From Bisporella sp. PMI_857 (Eukaryota; Ascomycota; Leotiomycetes; Helotiales; Helotiaceae), in NCBI GenBank assembly GCA_021307315.1, contig JAJSPD010000002.1:1426001-1490000 (forward strand): a stretch of 64,000 nucleotides of DNA, read 5' to 3'. Under the pieces are notes generated by a model. It saw only the letters and a program-made list of their open reading frames with translations. It did no database searches and was not told the origin of the DNA. Shown piece after piece: positions 61,501 to 64,000 of this stretch; position 1 is the stretch's first letter, and each line of letters starts with the position of its first letter. The position numbers and the translations under genes were made by a program.

Positions 61501-64000
61501 CGGGAACGGTGGCTCGCAGCATCAGCCTTGAGAATTCCATACTCAGACAAAAAGTTGAAAGGGCTCCCAGATATAACATTGTTTTTGTCTCCACATGCAA
61601 TTCTTCGTATGTGAGAAGCAGCCAGCAGCAGCTGTGTTTGCAGGTTCTGGGCTCTAGCCCTTTCCAGCCGTGGGCGAAAATAGCAAAGCCACGGGAGCTA
61701 GGCTCTCCGTGTGGATGCAATAAGGTCTCGGGAGCGCTGTAGGCATAGTCTCCACCAGTTAACAGAGCGGTAGCCGTTGTTTCGAGGAGCGCTCGAGTCA
61801 GTCCGTGCGTGACGACCCCGCTGAAGCGATGCCACCCCGAACGCTCATCTCAGTGCTCAAGGGGCTATAGTGCGCGTTTTTGCGCCCCACATTCTGTTTG
61901 AGTCTCAGTGCATGTAAGCTGTGCCGTCCAGTACATCTGACGTCTGAAGCACCCTAAGTGGTTAGTTGTCTGGTGACGAGAGTCTGGCTATCGGGACGGT
62001 GGCTTATCTCGTTTCCGCCGGGCCGAAAGATCCTTTTTTTTTTTTTTTGCTTATATGTACTTTCCATGTACACTGCCGCCGCCCCCAGAACAAAACAAAT
62101 CTTTGAAATAGGGGACGAATGCGTAATCTGTGTCTAGAAAATTATATACTCATATATGCTGGTTTCCTAAAATATATGAAATGAAGCCTTTTAATCTTCC
62201 TTTTATGCCTGCATAGTCTCTACAAGTAGAGGTTGTACATGGTGATGCACAGGAGGAGTGTTATCGGATGAATGCGATTTTAGGGTGGGAAAGTCAGCGT
62301 GGTTGTGGGGTACAATTTCTACGTACCAAGCTTCCTTGAATAACAAACACATTCATCGTAAAGTGATCGCTATATACGCTGCCCTACAGTACAGATTCAA
62401 GAGGGCAAGATGTAGATAAGAGAAAGTCTAATTCTCGCTTGTACCCGATAAAAAAGGGGCTCGAAAGTTTAAAATGTAAACAAACATGCTCTGTATGTAA
62501 CCTTGTACATTTTCGCAAAAAAAGAAGCAAAGGGCAAACACTGGCACTGCAAAATTCCAAAGTATCGCGGAACTTCCGATAGGAGCATCCTGTACAGGAC
62601 CCCCCAAAAAGTCATATCGGTCTTATTAAGGCACGCCACACAACTGCCGGGGGAATTAAACTGCATCAAAAAGAAACTTCCAAGCTCTGCCAGATACATC
62701 AAGCCTCTACCCCTCGCGACGATTTCTGCAAGTTGTCGCAGAGTCGTTACACAAAAAGAAAAGACACTGGTTCCCATCGCCTGCCCGGATCATCTTCCCC
62801 GCTCCAATCAAGGTTCTCCCTTCACAAACCTGCCCGAAAAAGTAAAAATTAACAAGACGGGAGGGAAGCAAAGCAGCCACTAGCAAAGCAGCCATCACCA
62901 TCAAGATATATATCAAAGCGCGAATTTTCAGGTCCAGAACACCGGGTCGTCTGGTCACCTCTCACTTTGCTTGGCGATCGACAGTCTACCCGTTCCGCCC
63001 CCGCAGAATGACCGTCGTCTGCTCGCTTCTTGGAGTGGGGGACAGGTCTGGTCTGGTCTTTGACATTGTGGTTACATATCACCAAGAACATCTACCGCTC
63101 CGCGCTCTAGATGGCATCACCGAGCAGGCACGAGTCATTTCCAGAGGACGAGACTTTCGTAGTCAAGTCCAGCATTACGGCAAACCGAAACTGGTTTCGG
63201 GACGTCTTGTCTCGTCTCGGTTCGGCATGTCACCTTAAGGTTACCAAAGCTCACGCCTAAGATTGTCGTATTATTAACACGGAGTGTCAGCCAAATTATC
63301 GCAACAGCCAGCCGTCACCAATTTATAAATTGTGATTTACGGACAATGTGGAGGACTAAGAACAGAAAGGCCGGTTCTAATATATAGTTGCCCGGCGTTA
63401 AAATCTTACCCGCATGAACTAACGGTCATGTGAAAGAAGGAGATGGTAATGGTGGTGTCATATGCTTGTTCTCGGAGGAGTTATATAAAGTATTATCTTG
63501 CACAATGATGTAGTATTACTATAATGCGCCTTGAAGCCCAGTCTGTGATGGCTGACGCGCGAAGCGAATAATAATAGGCGACGATAATGTCGATGTGAAT
63601 ATGTGGCGGGAGCTTTCATGTCATAAAATAGTATTCGCAACTTATCCCACCTGTAGTTACTCACTCTCAGAGCCTACAGCCAATGAATTCTCATCATCCA
63701 AGATCTTCGGAAATGGCACCCTTCTCCTTTCAAAGGCGCCTGGGACAAATGCTCCGTATAATAGGACCTGACAAAGATCTGCGCTTTGAATCAGATTGGC
63801 ACACTTGCCAAAGGTTCTTGCCTTATTAAAATTACCGACCATCTGCTTAGATAAAAATCCTACCCCAAAGTGGAACATTGCAAAAATGTTCCCAAGACTT
63901 TCCTCTTATTGAGGTTTGCTTGATTCAGTTTTCGTATTCATCCCATAACCCTTCCTACATTGTTTCATTACGTATATGTCAATTTAATCGTCCGCCCAGA
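58576..64000. other. 5.4-kb gene-poor right edge
   Basis: No gene can be supported to the end of the window. Minus-strand frames at 60466-60711 (starting at GTG) and 60776-60967 have protein-like stretches but no motif and no splice pair joining them. The plus frame at 62503-62883 also lacks motifs. A 15-base T run lies at 62034-62048 and a short direct repeat (GCAAAGCAGCCA, twice) near 62868-62896. The first part is the promoter side of the YDR124W-like gene. Confidence 0.45.

Overview
This window is nuclear DNA of a filamentous ascomycete (Pezizomycotina). The evidence is genes split by short GT-AG introns of about 45-140 nt, a FlbD-type Myb regulator, a fungal C2H2/DUF3716 protein, a YDR124W-like protein and a fungal O-GlcNAc transferase-like protein. 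The moderately AT-rich composition and gene content would fit Leotiomycetes, but that class-level guess is inference. I saw no bacterial operon, CRISPR, rRNA, tRNA or intact transposon. Most gene models below were assembled by hand from splice sites, and nearly all close in frame to the nucleotide.

Layout, 0-16 kb: a secreted ascorbate-oxidase-like multicopper oxidase (minus); a C2H2/DUF3716 protein (minus); an intronless, divergent eIF5A-like gene (plus); a secreted Asn-rich protein (minus); fibrillarin/NOP1 (plus); an acidic SANT/Myb-like nuclear protein (minus); and ureidoglycolate lyase (plus).

16-29 kb: a gene-poor block of about 13 kb contains only one clear gene, the flbD/rca-1-type conidiation regulator. 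It has about 8.8 kb of empty sequence upstream and 3.5 kb downstream.

29-49 kb: a gene-dense block mostly on the minus strand. It holds a TPR O-GlcNAc transferase-like protein (with a GC-AG intron), ribosomal protein L12/uL11 (with a 4-nt first coding exon), COPII subunit SEC23, a broken NmrA-like reductase pseudogene (plus), a Cas1-type sugar O-acetyltransferase (SGNH plus multi-TM), and a class-C beta-lactamase-like serine hydrolase.

49-64 kb: a sparse region with an acidic protein carrying a 17-residue tandem duplication, a small two-EF-hand protein, a YDR124W-like helical bundle protein, and 5.4 kb without a supported gene at the right edge.

The genes do not form an obvious biosynthetic cluster. 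They are mostly housekeeping (translation, ribosome biogenesis, secretion) and developmental or regulatory genes in ordinary euchromatin. The points most worth a second look are the divergent eIF5A paralogue, the flbD desert, the Asn-rich secreted protein, the Asp-to-Asn reading in the Cas1-like SGNH motif, the duplicated acidic orphan, the NmrA pseudogene with CpA/TpG-type nonsense changes, and the ambiguous 3' end of the SANT-like gene.
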